Positions 33,695-45,700 of a stretch of DNA of 64,000 bases are shown here, piece by piece. The position numbers and the translations under genes are program-made. The DNA comes from Verpa conica (lineage: Eukaryota > Ascomycota > Pezizomycetes > Pezizales > Morchellaceae), in NCBI GenBank assembly GCA_033030425.1, contig JAUFSD010000003.1:248001-312000 (forward strand). Direction: 5' to 3'. Numbering within the stretch: the stretch's first letter is position 1; each line of letters opens with the position of its first letter. The notes under the pieces were generated by a model, which saw nothing but the letters and a program-made list of their open reading frames with translations, searched no databases and was not told the DNA's origin.

Positions 33695-36600
33695 GTTAGA
33701 TGGTGCTTGGCCACTGAAAAATAACAGTACCACATAAATACAAACCAGCTAAAAAAAGCGGATAAATAAGAATATCTAGGTTAGTGGGGCCTTAGTCTGA
33801 TCATGGACCTTCAACTAACGTAGGGGGATGCTAGTATCGGTTATTTCATTATCCTAATTAATGATTCCACGAGCCCATGTATCTCAAATCATATCCTAGT
33901 TCTTTTTAATGGGCTCTTAAACACTACTAGTTGGAGTATAGTAGTGTTTTAGAGATCGACGTGGTAGCTGTTAGAGTAGCACTTCTTATACTAACTCCTA
34001 GATAGAAATCTGCTTCAATCGAGTCCTCTAGTACATCGACCAAAGATAGTAGGAATCCAGAACTGAAAGAGCCCTGCAAATAGTTGAAAAGGGAGTCATG
34101 CTGCCAGTTTGAAACATTTTAATTTTTATAGCTATTTCCAGACCAATTTGTATAATATTAAATTAAACTAAAGCGAGAGCACAGGCATAAGCTGGCTAAA
34201 AAAGAAGCTCGGTACGTACTATACCAGCAGTTCTTCTATAAAGTCCTATTTCTCTTAATCCATATAAACAAAATGAGCCGGAGAGTTGAAAGGCCAGATC
34301 GATGTATTAAAAAACACTGCTGAGCTAGGAAATGTACTATATGTACGTAGTACATGTACATGTAATTGAGTTCTGACCGGATTTTGGGCTTTTCAACATA
34401 CAAGTCCTATTGTTAATGCTCAAGGCAATAAATCATATCAATATATATATGTATACTAAGCTCCTTTTCACCGTCTATCTGGCTTAATTGCATTGCATGG
34501 CCTCATGAAACGAAGGATTACATACTGCGGTGTCCGGTTAAATCTGATAACATATATAGTACATATGTACAATATTTAATTAGCCTAATCAAACCCCACC
34601 AGGTAAAAAGAAATCTCTGACCGAAGGAGCGCAGTCCAGGATAGTGATAGACGAATACTTACATGTACATAGTCAGCCAAAAAGTGACCTTTAGTGTTTG
34701 CCCAGTCAGCGCCCCTAGTCCACTATCCGGTCGTATCTGACTGTAAGCTCTAGCTAAGCCACTTCAATACCCATAAATACCTACAAAGCGCCAAATACTG
34801 TAATATGATATCATTTGCCACTCGGTAACCCGGTAGTTCGGCTGGGTTGGGTCATTACTTGTATCATTGGGTATTGCACGTGATTTTAGTGGAAGTTAAA
34901 CGTCGCGCAAAAGGAGATTAAGGGCGAATCAAGGATAAATGTCAAGAATCACATGCCCCTCGTTTTTCTAACCCCATCTCTGCTATCTACGGGGCCGCAA
35001 ATCTCCCACTTTTCTTGTTTGTACTTTTTTTTGACAAATTCAAATAAGTCATGTGTATGTCTCAAGAATATAATCTAAATTAGGGTGTTTGTTGTTGCTT
35101 GATGGTTGGTTTAACGATAGAACCACGAGGTGACTAATGTTACACTCTCTAGGAGTACGTACATGCAGGCTATATATACCTCTCTAGCTCTTTAATTATT
35201 GTTTTTCGGCAGGTTTGATCTTCCGACCCTTCATACTAGGTTTTATTTCCTCCAGAAATATCCAGATCCAGGACTAAAGTTCACCGGCCTTCGTGACCAG
35301 TGCACATAACTAAAATATATATATCCTTCTTCCTAATACATGCATGAGATGTGACTTCTCTGAGAAATAAGGGCTATTGGTAGTATATTGAAACACAAAA
35401 TTTCGGCGTCCCTCCCGATGTTTGGAAAGAATTAGCACATGTCATATATCTAATTAGCAAAATCCCTCTCTGTGATACCGAAAAAATACAACTCAAGCCC
35501 CTAGCTAGGTTAAAGAAATTATACATATACTCTGTGCTGTATGACAAAGATCATTAATATGTTAAACACGTACAAAGTTCGCACGATAACGAAGTGCGTA
35601 TGAAACTTGCATGCAGCGTGGTGGGTAATGCAAACTACATGGCTTATATTATGAGCCTCTCCACTAAAGCCTTTCACAAACCACATGTAAGCCCTGAATA
35701 TCCCTCTATAACAAGCCGCTTGTTTCATGAGGAACTAGGTCCTTAGGTAAGATTTTCCAACACAAATATATGCAGGCTACTGAGACTAGTAGTATCCTCC
35801 GAGAATAATAATACATACATATATATACTCAAGAGTCAAAGTTAGTAACTTCTAATAGTCCAAGGAGGTATTATATCGCCCGGAGCCCACCCTTAAACAA
35901 ATTAAACCAACCTGCTCCCCTGTTACATTTACCTAGCTGAAGATCATGTGAGAGGTCCGTAAATAAACGCCAGCATGTAAGACATCCCAAGAGCAAGATC
36001 GCCCCGAGATAATAATCTCTTGTGAATTATGAAACGTATTTTGATAGTTTAATAGCCCTCCACTATAATATAGGACATACTATTGGACCCTTATATCTGT
36101 ATGTACCCCCATGCTTAACAAAGCCGGCACCCTAACCCTCGCTATTACATTTACTTGATACAAAATGGTAGCTCTCCTATTGGCAGGTAAACGGTTCCTG
36201 GACATAAATACCCTAGTAGTAGTACTTGCTTTTGTTCAATCAGCCGCAGCTACATGCAGCTGCAAGCTCCAGATCGAGGGCACTTTATATATCACGTACA
36301 AAACAAAAGTAATGCCAAACATTAGGGCTCCCAACAGAATACCAACAAGATCGGATACATGAAAAGATCTCGTAGCCTAAATTAATTTTCGGGGGGAACA
36401 GGCCGATGAAGATCATGGTTAAAGACAAAAGCAAAAAAAAAAGGAAAGAAGAAACAGTCAAAAAATCGCTCCGCCAGCTGGATAGACCGCCGCTAACATG
36501 ACACCACTGCTCAGAAATTTCCCCATAAGGCCTCATAGATAAAACGTGGGAATAAATTTTCACACACACAATCAGTCAAACATCGGAGTTGTATGTAAGA

Positions 36601-38397
36601 CTCTTGGGCGCATAGGGCTGGTTGAGAACCCGCCTTAACATGTTTCGTTTACCGGCTGACTGGTTCATTATGTGGAGTTGCAGCGTGGGGGAGGCGAATC
36701 GTGATCGGGAGCGCCCGGATTATTAGGAAATTCCTGTACAACGATGATCATCCACACCTAAGTACCCATCGCAGAAAAGGTTTTGTGGGGTGTTCAAGAC
36801 AGAAAGACACCCTTTTCAGTTTTTGAGGACCAGATATCTATGATCACCAGGGTCTAAGCTTTGTGAGGTAATAACCGAGGCAATCATGGTTGAGCTTGGC
36901 AGTTGAGGCCTATGAAAATCTTTCACTCCTAGTGACTAATCTAATCCGCGCCAATCCACCGGAGCAAGAACAACCCAAGAAAGTAACACTACCATACTCT
37001 CCACTCATTAAAACAAGAGGTAGCTCTGCTCGAGTCTATTGGCTTGACAATAAAAGCATACGTATACATTGAAGTGAATCCCACGAATTAATATCAAGCC
37101 TAATACCCTTTGCCGACTACTAATCACTGTGTACGTACGTTTGGGTAAACAATCTTCTTCAGATTATTCACCAGTCTACTGCAGGAGTCTCTTGCGAAAT
37201 ATAATCCGTCTAGTCTCTTTTTAGTCCAGAGATAGCGGAAGAAATTTCACAATTCCCAGGTGGACTGAGGAGAGACTGCCACCAACTAGGTACAGGTACA
37301 TAACCACTAGTATCAGTGTTTGCCAGATCTCCATGCACTTCAGTAGACATGCAATTAGTCAACTCCACTCGGCGGCTAAGGTTTAAACGCGGGGGGGGGG
37401 TTTTTAGGAGTTTTTGTAGAAGTTCATGCAGGACGATAGCAGATCAAATCGATCTGAGAAAATAATGAGGTAAAACCGATCTGAGGAAATTATGAAGCAG
37501 GTCCTAGATATAAACAACCTTGTCTGGATTAAGGACATTGTTATTAGAGCTTCTTTAAGTGTGATATGACCCGTTTATGGAAGGATCTGTCGGAGGTCTT
37601 GTCGATGGACCGGAAATAGCTTGCTTGTTTATTGAAATAGTATACTTGAAAGTACCGCTTTCTGAAAACCTACAAAAAAAAGCAAGGAAAAGAAAAAGAA
37701 AAGAAGCCTAAGAATTACGGCTCATCACTCAATACTTCGTCTGATCTTTATCCTCTATAACTGTAGTACAGATAATTTCACATGCAAGAATTAACTGCTC
37801 CTATCCGTAGAGGTACGTACGCGTGGGGGCTACAATGCATTTCCAGTAGTACATGTTTACTATATGTTTTAATTGTTTAGGAGCCTAAACTAAACAAGAT
37901 GTATTAATCAAAATAAGCTTCGGACCGAGATCGCCAGGATAATCGCCAAGGGACTCCTAAGCCGTGTGTATACATGTATTTCCATCACCGATATATATCT
38001 AATCGATACCTTTTACGCAACCATCATCTAAGCCCAGCATTTAAGATCACTATCAAACGAGATCAAAAGCGTAACAAGATATTCTCCATTAATTGTTATT
38101 GCTTCTAGGTACGCCACATCGTCCCGCTGCCCCGAAGACTGCACCATATTCTGTATCCCGCTGCATCTATAAATGTGCTCAAAACAAGCCCTAGAAGAAA
38201 CAAAGAACCAAAAAACTGATCGATGTTTCACAATCTCAGCTGTCGGGCGTACTCCTTATCAACTCCTTATCAGATCCCCGCAAAAAGGCCTGTCTTGGCC
38301 CATGCAGGTACAGGGCGTAGTCAAAGTTAGAAATAACGTTTGGAATTCGTTTCATAGAATTTACACATAGGAAACGAACTCCTTTGAAGTTCTTATG

Positions 38398-38531
38398 TTG
38401 TTCCTTGTGCTTTGTCCGTCAAACCCTAGGCCACGTCTCATACTCATGTAGAGTCGAGACTCTTTACGTCATTTCCGGCTAGAGACGCTTTACACCGCCG
38501 ACGTGTAAACCCATCGTACGTCAAGGAACAA
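38398..38531. repeat. inverted-repeat-bounded segment
   Basis: TTGTTCCTTG at 38398-38407 and its exact reverse complement CAAGGAACAA at 38522-38531 bound 114 bp that also contains a palindrome AGAGTCGAGACTCT. No target duplication is evident. Confidence 0.35.
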
Positions 38532-40128
38532 TGCAATAAATACACCTTAAGATGCGTAGACGAGACACGGGCCGGATAATCGGTCTATTTCTGTGCCCGT
38601 CGCAGTGCTGGCAAAAAACCCTCGTGTGATTCTAAGTAAAGATATCGTCTGGGAGCGAACTGAGCTCCCGTAGGGAGAGATCCCCGAAACCCTGAATGGC
38701 TGACTGCACGATTAAGGAGAAGATTCGCTCTCTAGTAATATGCGCTGGGGCACACTAGTTGTCAGCATTTCATTCTCTGTATTTTTTTAACTTTATTTTT
38801 GATATGTGTTTCATAAGAGCGTTTAAACTTACACCTTAGGTTACTAGGCAAAGCTTGCTCTTTCTTTGGGTATTTTGAATTCTCGTATTCATTTTTCTAG
38901 GTTTCCGCACATAGTGAAGCCGGGTAGGCACTTTACCCGGTATGAAAACCGAGAGTTGTGCTGTTTGCCGAAGGACCGCGGCGCAGGTACAAGCTCCCGG
39001 ACTGCCCAGAAGTTATGCCGTAATAGATTCATTCTTATTGGCTAGCTGGCTCCCAACAAATGAATACCGCTCAGGGGCAACGGGGAGCGGGAATAATTAT
39101 CATAGGACAGAGTCGGCCCGGCAGTATGTCCACCAAAATTTGGAGCTTCTGGAAGGCCCTGGGGAAGCAGTGTGAAGCTGGCACGAGACGTGAGGAAGTT
39201 TCTCACTGCAGCTAGTTGGGCACAAAGGTCCATGTCAAATATTCTGTCTAGAAATACCTCCCCCACTACCCAAGGCAGTCAGGGTGAGCTATTGAACTTT
39301 AAAGGCCTCTCTGACATGAGCTATAGAACACTTTTACGTTTGTATTTTATGTTATTTATTGGTTTCTACAAGATGGGAAACCTACAGATGCCTTATCGGC
39401 TACATGCACACAGACGCCGAAGAGGTTGCAACTGATAAGACTGGCAGAATGGGGGACAACTTGTCGCTATCAGGCCTGACCTTGCCAAACACTCCCTGCA
39501 TGGCGGGGCTGGGAGAGAGGGGTTTGAGATGGGAGGTCTGGAAGGAATAGAAAATAGTGTGGCACCTCCACGCCTACCCAGAGGCAAGAGAGTATAGAGA
39601 TCCTTATCCGGCTAGATCTTAAATCTTGGACCTGGTCGCAGAGTCTTTAGGTTTATGATATAGAAACCAATCTCATTTGCGATTCGTGCTCTCCACACCT
39701 CTTTTTTTTTATTTATTTTTTATCGGCGCATAAGGTTTGCCTTTGTGGTTGATAAGAAATACGGCACGACAACAATCGACTGACCGGCACCTGGAAACTA
39801 TCCTCGTAGGAAAAGGCTGCGGGGGAAGAATAATAACTCACGTGGGACAAAATTAGGACATGGGCTAGACTCAAAGATTCAAGGGCGAGGGTGAAGGTAG
39901 TAACAAGTAGGCAATAACTGCATCGTGTACTATGTGAACTACCGTGGAATGTGGTTTTGGTGGCATGCAGAAACTGTTGTTCAGTATCTCCATGAGTCCA
40001 AGTGTACGAATTTGATAGTGCACATGTTACTGCAACGCTTTCACAGTCTTTTTTAGGTGCATTAGAATACATGTCTGAGAGTAATGCAGGCCACCAAGCA
40101 AGGCTCGGGACTCGCTGTGTCTTGCAAT

Positions 40129-40134
40129 CTTATC
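40129..40134 (-). promoter_or_regulatory. GATAAG site upstream of glutamine synthetase
   Basis: CTTATC on the plus strand (GATAAG on the minus, preceded by C), about 325 bp before the glutamine synthetase ATG. It fits the HGATAR consensus of AreA/NIT2-type nitrogen regulators, which control this gene in other ascomycetes. A single six-base match, so suggestive only. Confidence 0.3.
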
Positions 40135-40456
40135 GGGGGTGCGAATATCTCCCCCACTCCAGGTTAGCGTGCGCGAGGGTCCACCCCCAAAGAGAAAGTT
40201 GCTTTTTTTTCCCGCACACGCAACCAACAAACTGTGTGTACCCCTGCCTGGGCTGTAAACTTCCACGGCATCTCGGTCGTCCCACCAAACTAGACTTCCA
40301 CCTTTCCCTCTTCTCACCCTTCCTCCTTTGCTTTATATTCTCCTCTCTCCCGCTCCTTCTTCGTCTTGCTCCATCATCCACATCAAGCTCATAACCTCTT
40401 ACCTCTACATTGTCTTTTGCCTTTTGTCTTATTAGATACCTCGCCACATCTTCATC

Positions 40457-41928
40457 ATGGTCAGCATTCTTCCCTGCTCCCGCCAGGCTTTAGCAACCTA
40501 CTAACCCTGTTTTCCCTACAGGCTGAATCAACAACCATCTCCAACACTGCCAATGTTAGTATTTTCCTCTTGGGCAATTATCTGGAATTCTATGAGACTG
40601 ACTTTTGTTTTTAAAGCTCTTAAAATACCTTGATCTCGACCAGCAAGGTATCATACAAGCCGAGTACATCTGGATTGATGGGTCAAATGGCGTGAGGAGC
40701 AAGACCAAGGTTTGTAGCCCCCCTGGGATTCCACTTATCGCAATTATGACTCCTACCCCGCCCCCACTACAAGAAGCCAAGCTGGGTCCAAAGCAACACC
40801 GGTTCAACCAATTCAAGAATTAGATCTACTCTTTGAAAATAAATTTTTCACAAGACTAACTATGTTATTTGATAGACCGTCATGAAGAAGCCCCAGTCAA
40901 TTGAGGATCTTCCCGAATGGAACTTTGACGGTTCTTCTACTGCTCAGGCTCCAGGCGAGGACTCTGACGTCTATCTCCGCCCCGTTGCCATGTTCCCTGA
41001 CCCGTTCCGCCGTGGCGACAATCTCCTCGTCTTGGCTGAGTGCTGGAATGCCGATGGTGCCCCCAACAAGTTCAACTACCGACATGAGTGTGCCAAACTC
41101 ATGGAGGCTCACAAGGACCAGAAGCCTTGGTTTGGTCTCGAGCAGGAGTACACCCTTTTTGATGAGTATGGTCAGCCGTACGGATGGCCCAAGGGTGGTT
41201 TCCCCGGTCCCCAGGGTCCATACTACTGTGGTGTCGGTACTGGCAAGGTCTACTGCCGTGACATTGTTGAGGCGCATTACCGTGCTTGCTTGTACGCAGG
41301 GATCAAGATCTCCGGTATCAACGCTGAGGTTCTCCCATCCCAGTGGGAGTTCCAAGTTGGGCCATGTGAGGGAATCGAGAGTAAGCATCATGAACTTCTA
41401 CCACCCAAAGAAACCTTACTGACTTTGACTAGTGGGTGATCACTTATGGATGTCCCGCTACCTTCTTCACCGCGTTGCTGAGGAATTCGGTGTCAAGATT
41501 TCTTTCCACCCCAAGCCCATCCCGTAAGTAACTCGGCTACCTTACATTTATTAATTTTGCTAATACCATATAGTGGTGACTGGAACGGCTCTGGTCTTCA
41601 CACCAACGTTTCCACTGAGGCGATGAGGAAAGACGGAGGCATGAAGCATATTCTCGAGGCCATTGAGAAGCTTGCCAAGCGCCACAAGGAGCACATTGCC
41701 GTCTATGGTGATGATAACACTCTCCGTCTCACTGGTAGACACGAGACCGGCTCCATCGACAACTTCTCATATGGTGTTGCCGATCGTGGCTCATCAATCC
41801 GTATCCCCAGGTCCTGCGCCAAGGAAGGTTTTGGATACTTCGAGGATCGTCGCCCAGCGTCCAATGCCTGCCCATACCAGATCACCGGTATCATGATTGA
41901 GACTATCTGTGGTGGTATTGACTCTTAA
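40457..41928 (+). CDS. glnA: glutamine synthetase
   Basis: Six exons: 40457-40459, 40522-40554, 40617-40709, 40876-41380, 41433-41523, 41574-41928, giving 359 residues, the usual eukaryotic GSII length. It makes glutamine from glutamate, ammonia and ATP in the cytosol. Signatures are [20 protein letters not shown] (the GS-I glycine-rich beta-grasp region), [43 protein letters not shown] (substrate/metal loop), [10 protein letters not shown], and RIPRS near ATP-binding residues. The first coding exon is the ATG alone: intron 1 begins immediately after it (GTCAGC) and has a perfect TACTAAC branch site, giving [12 protein letters not shown] like other fungal orthologues. The 166-nt intron 3 is longer than its neighbours. 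The gene stands alone between two AT-rich deserts. Confidence 0.97.
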
Positions 41929-42657
41929 ATTCTTCTAGTCTTTTTTTATTTTTACATTGGTGGGATGGGTGGATTGGGTTGGGGTTTCTTTAGTTTTAGG
42001 TTTCTTTTTTTGTTTAACTGGGTAAAGGTAGCTACGTTAATACCTTTCCTGTTTTGTCGGATGTTCAATTAGATGGTCTTGGACCAAGCCCAGCCCGTAG
42101 GTGGCATGAGGAATGAATCATGATAGTAGATTCATATGATATTGTTCTCGATTCTCTGTGACTGCCGAATTATGATCTTCCGATAAGGTACCCCGAAAAG
42201 GGCCAGCTAGCGGCTACCTTAAGTCTCGGTTATGCTCCGATGCACGATGGATTCGCCTATCGGGATCGTACCCTACTTATCATGGGTACTAGGGTACCAT
42301 CGATTGTGACTCCGGGAATTCCCGGATCAAGAAGCGGATCATTGCAGGTGAGGCTGCAGGTCGAGGGACACACGGGTGCATTCTAAACCCCTAGTTAATA
42401 AACGGCTGTTATAAAGCTTGAGTGATAACCCCACACCCCCCCTTTCCCAATCCTAAGCCCCAAGAGTTTGGTTTTATCAATGCACTGGCACTGCATTATC
42501 TCTACCCTTACCAACAATCCTCCTCCCTAAATAGACGCCACGAAATCATACAAGTGACTATTTCTCTTGATCCTCCTGTTGTGGGTACTATTGCTTAAAA
42601 TCACATTAGCCCCTCAACGCTCGGGTTAGGAGGGGTTTATGACTTTTAGCAGTAGTA

Positions 42658-42782
42658 CTTGTCCCCCAGGGAAAGAACCTGAAAACAGGGGGGTCATGAT
42701 TTGTATGGTAAAATATCTGTGCACGACGCCACACCATACAAAATAGACCCCCTGTTTTCAGGTTCTTTCCCTGGGGGACAAG
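42658..42782. mobile_element. hairpin MITE with TA target duplication
   Basis: A 125-bp element starting CTTGTCCCCCAGGGAAAGAA and ending in its reverse complement; the arms pair over about 35 bp (CTGAAAACAGGGGG on the left, CCCCCTGTTTTCAG on the right), with an inner pair TTTGTATGGT / ACCATACAAA. It is flanked by TA on both sides (42656-42657 and 42783-42784), as for Tc1/mariner-type insertion. No coding capacity. The arms are nearly perfect, implying recent insertion or protection from mutation. Confidence 0.78.
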
Positions 42783-45700
42783 TAGTTTAATAAGAGTTTC
42801 TTTTTCCTTGAAGCAACTAGACTTGGCATAAGTCCCGACAGGTGTGTTTGGGTACGATTACTAAAATTACCTTACATATTACTCGATGATGGCTCATGAT
42901 TATACATGTACACTTTGCTTATAATTATTTTTTAGTAAATGCTGAGATTACTACCTATAAAACTAGAGATGAAGGGATGATTTATCCCGGGAGCCACTGC
43001 TCCTACGATCTTCCTTCTGCTAATTAACATGCACTGGTAATTGTACATGTAGTCGTAGGTAGCTCTCAAGGAACGAGCCGACCTATATACTACATGTACG
43101 TAGTCAATCACAAAGAATTAGTTACAGTTATCAAAGTTATCATAGAGTAGTGGTTATATTTTAAAGGAGCTATAGGACTTCCCAGGGAATAACTACGTAG
43201 GCTTGGGAGATCCTCTGGCCAGGGTATATGTATAGGATACGTAGGGAATTTCTACTTCCCTAGCACTTTATTATACTACGGGGATCTTAATTGAGCTCTA
43301 TAATTATTGGCCACCCTCCATAGCCAGAGCATCGCTCTGAGATAATTAATAAGGCTATCCTACACAAGGACAGAGCGGAGATCGTATAATATAGTTCTTG
43401 TAGGACAGTTACATGGATGAATATACAACTTCATTAATATTTAATTGCTTTAACACATCCCTCAGGTCACCACACTCTCCCCGCCCTCACCCTTTGAACA
43501 ATCCCTACTCTCTGTCGACAAAAAGCAGAAATCTCTACTCGTACTCCTGCTATAATCCGTACAGATATTTTTATCCCACACACCAATAACGACGCCGAAA
43601 AGGAGGCCTGTTGCTTCGAAAAAATCTTCAGAAGCCTTTTTACAAGCATAATTCTATGATAATATCTATGGGAGCACCGCAGGTCACACTAAATTTACCT
43701 CGATGATGCAGGTCCCTGGTAGGATATGATCTATGGAGAAGATGAATACAGGGTAGAATTTCTATGTTATCTTGTATAACTAGCTTGGGCGATTACGAAA
43801 CAGATAACATCCGCATATGCCTTCTCAATAACTACCAATGCCAAGTTATGAAGATACCCCTCCTACCTATTACAGACAAAGGTATATATGGAATCAACTT
43901 TTGTATGAGGGCCACGCTGTAGGAGGTGCTAACGTGATAACACCCAGTTAATTAAACGTATAAGCTTCCCTTTCAAAAATAAATCCTTAGACCACATTAT
44001 TGGCCTAAATCTATAGCTACAAACTTACTTAAGGTCCAAGGATTTTTTTCCTCTAGGCTGATAAACGCTACCCTATGTTAAATACCGAGTATAACCACTA
44101 CTAAGTATGTATGACATAACCTATCACTCGGTCAACTTACATGATTCTTCTGAGTAAATTTAGGAGGTGGTTAAAGGATCTGAATATTAGGGGAACTATA
44201 TCTCCAAGCATTCCTATGACATTGAGAGCTCTGAGATTCTGTAGTAAGGCGATATATCAGTGTAGTCGTGGGTCCTCCGTAACGTCTAGTCTGAATTTAA
44301 ATACGGCCTGATAGATTTCAAATTGGCCTTAAGAAATCATAGGTTAAATGATTCTAGGTCAAAGACTACCCTTGATCATTGAAATCCTAGACATCATTAA
44401 TATATCTTATGGCCTTATGGTTTGTTCTTTCGATTAGTGTGTTTGACCGTTGGCTTTGGGGAATTAAACAGAAAATGTTGGAGGGTCAGAGTCAGAGTCT
44501 GCGAGTGATAGGAAATGATGCGCATCATCTTAGCTCAGGTCTACTATACATATGTAGTCGTAGACAGACCAATTCTATAAGGTTTTTCCCATTATACTTT
44601 TGCTATGAGTATTGGCCCCTAAACGTACTCACACCTCTATATAGTAAGTAATAATTCAACTCGTGCATATATATAGTTAGCCAACCTAGGCCCTATATAT
44701 ACCCTAGGCATTCCCAGGCATTCCCAGTAGCTAATGATATCATTTATATTTTATTCTCTAAAGTATATATCTACGGGTTCCATATTTTACGGAAGCAAGC
44801 TTGCGTAATTTGAGTATTAAGCCGGCCAGGTCGATTCCCTTGATGGGATAACCTTTGCTTCTTTACTTTTAGACACTAAAGAATATACCACTAATACAGA
44901 GTTTTTTTTTCTAGAGAAATTTAACCAGACTCAGGAGGAAACAACCAGAAAATTGTACGTAGTCGTTTACTATATATAGAAAACCAACTGCACGAATCTC
45001 CCTTGTAAAGTAGAATTTGCAGGTATCAAATTATATATAGGTACAAGCATAGCTATTATATATCATAGTGATCTATTGAAACGACATATGCAAGATTCAT
45101 TTCATACTAAAAATTTTCCCCTATCCTAAAGTAAACAACTCCCCGTATGGTAACCGTTAATGTTACGATGTTTCATTTCAGGTCTCATAATTAGGTTCAA
45201 ATCTACACTTAGAATCATTAGCGCTCGACTACCTGCATGCTAGTTCTTATTTCTTCTGAACACTGAGCATAAGTTCCTAGCTGTACCACGTCACCAGACC
45301 GGTAGACGACGGGACTGCCTTTATTTCCTCCGAAGTCTAGACACGAACGCTGACCAGACAGTTATACAAACCCCACAATTATAATCAAAAATTGCATAAT
45401 TTCTAATAGATTCTCGGAAAAACCAACATGCCTTATGTATACACGTGGATTATATTATATACCCTTAAAATTCCGAAAATTACATATATATAGTTCTTAA
45501 CACTCTATGACCAATCTCATTGACTAAACGCGGCCTTTATTGTATCACAATATGCAAAGGGCTCACAGAAACAGATATTTCTCGGCCCCCAAATACCCTT
45601 CCATGTTTACCATGGGATGGACCTATAACTGAAACAGAAAAATCTAGCCTATTATACCTGTTACAATAAAAAAAAAATTATAGCTGCTGATTATGGTGGC

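Larger units (their letters stand above)
32340..40456. other. 8-kb AT-rich gene desert
   Basis: No coding region is supported. AT-rich with abundant TA steps, frequent stops in all frames, and many short palindromes (TACATGTA at 32496, 32629, 34351, 34357, 34660, 37971; GTACGTAC near 34213, 35155, 37131, 37813). It holds a possible solo LTR (33193-33694) and an inverted repeat (38398-38531). Composition becomes more balanced from about 38.9 kb, and the last 300 bp before glutamine synthetase are CT-rich, as for a promoter. Confidence 0.5.

Noticed and set aside
40897..41391. 164-codon minus-strand frame opposite glutamine synthetase
   Set aside because: Caused by codon bias of the sense gene; no independent features.
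45190..45215. GGTTCAAATC, resembling a tRNA B box
   Set aside because: No A box at the right distance and no cloverleaf can be drawn around it.
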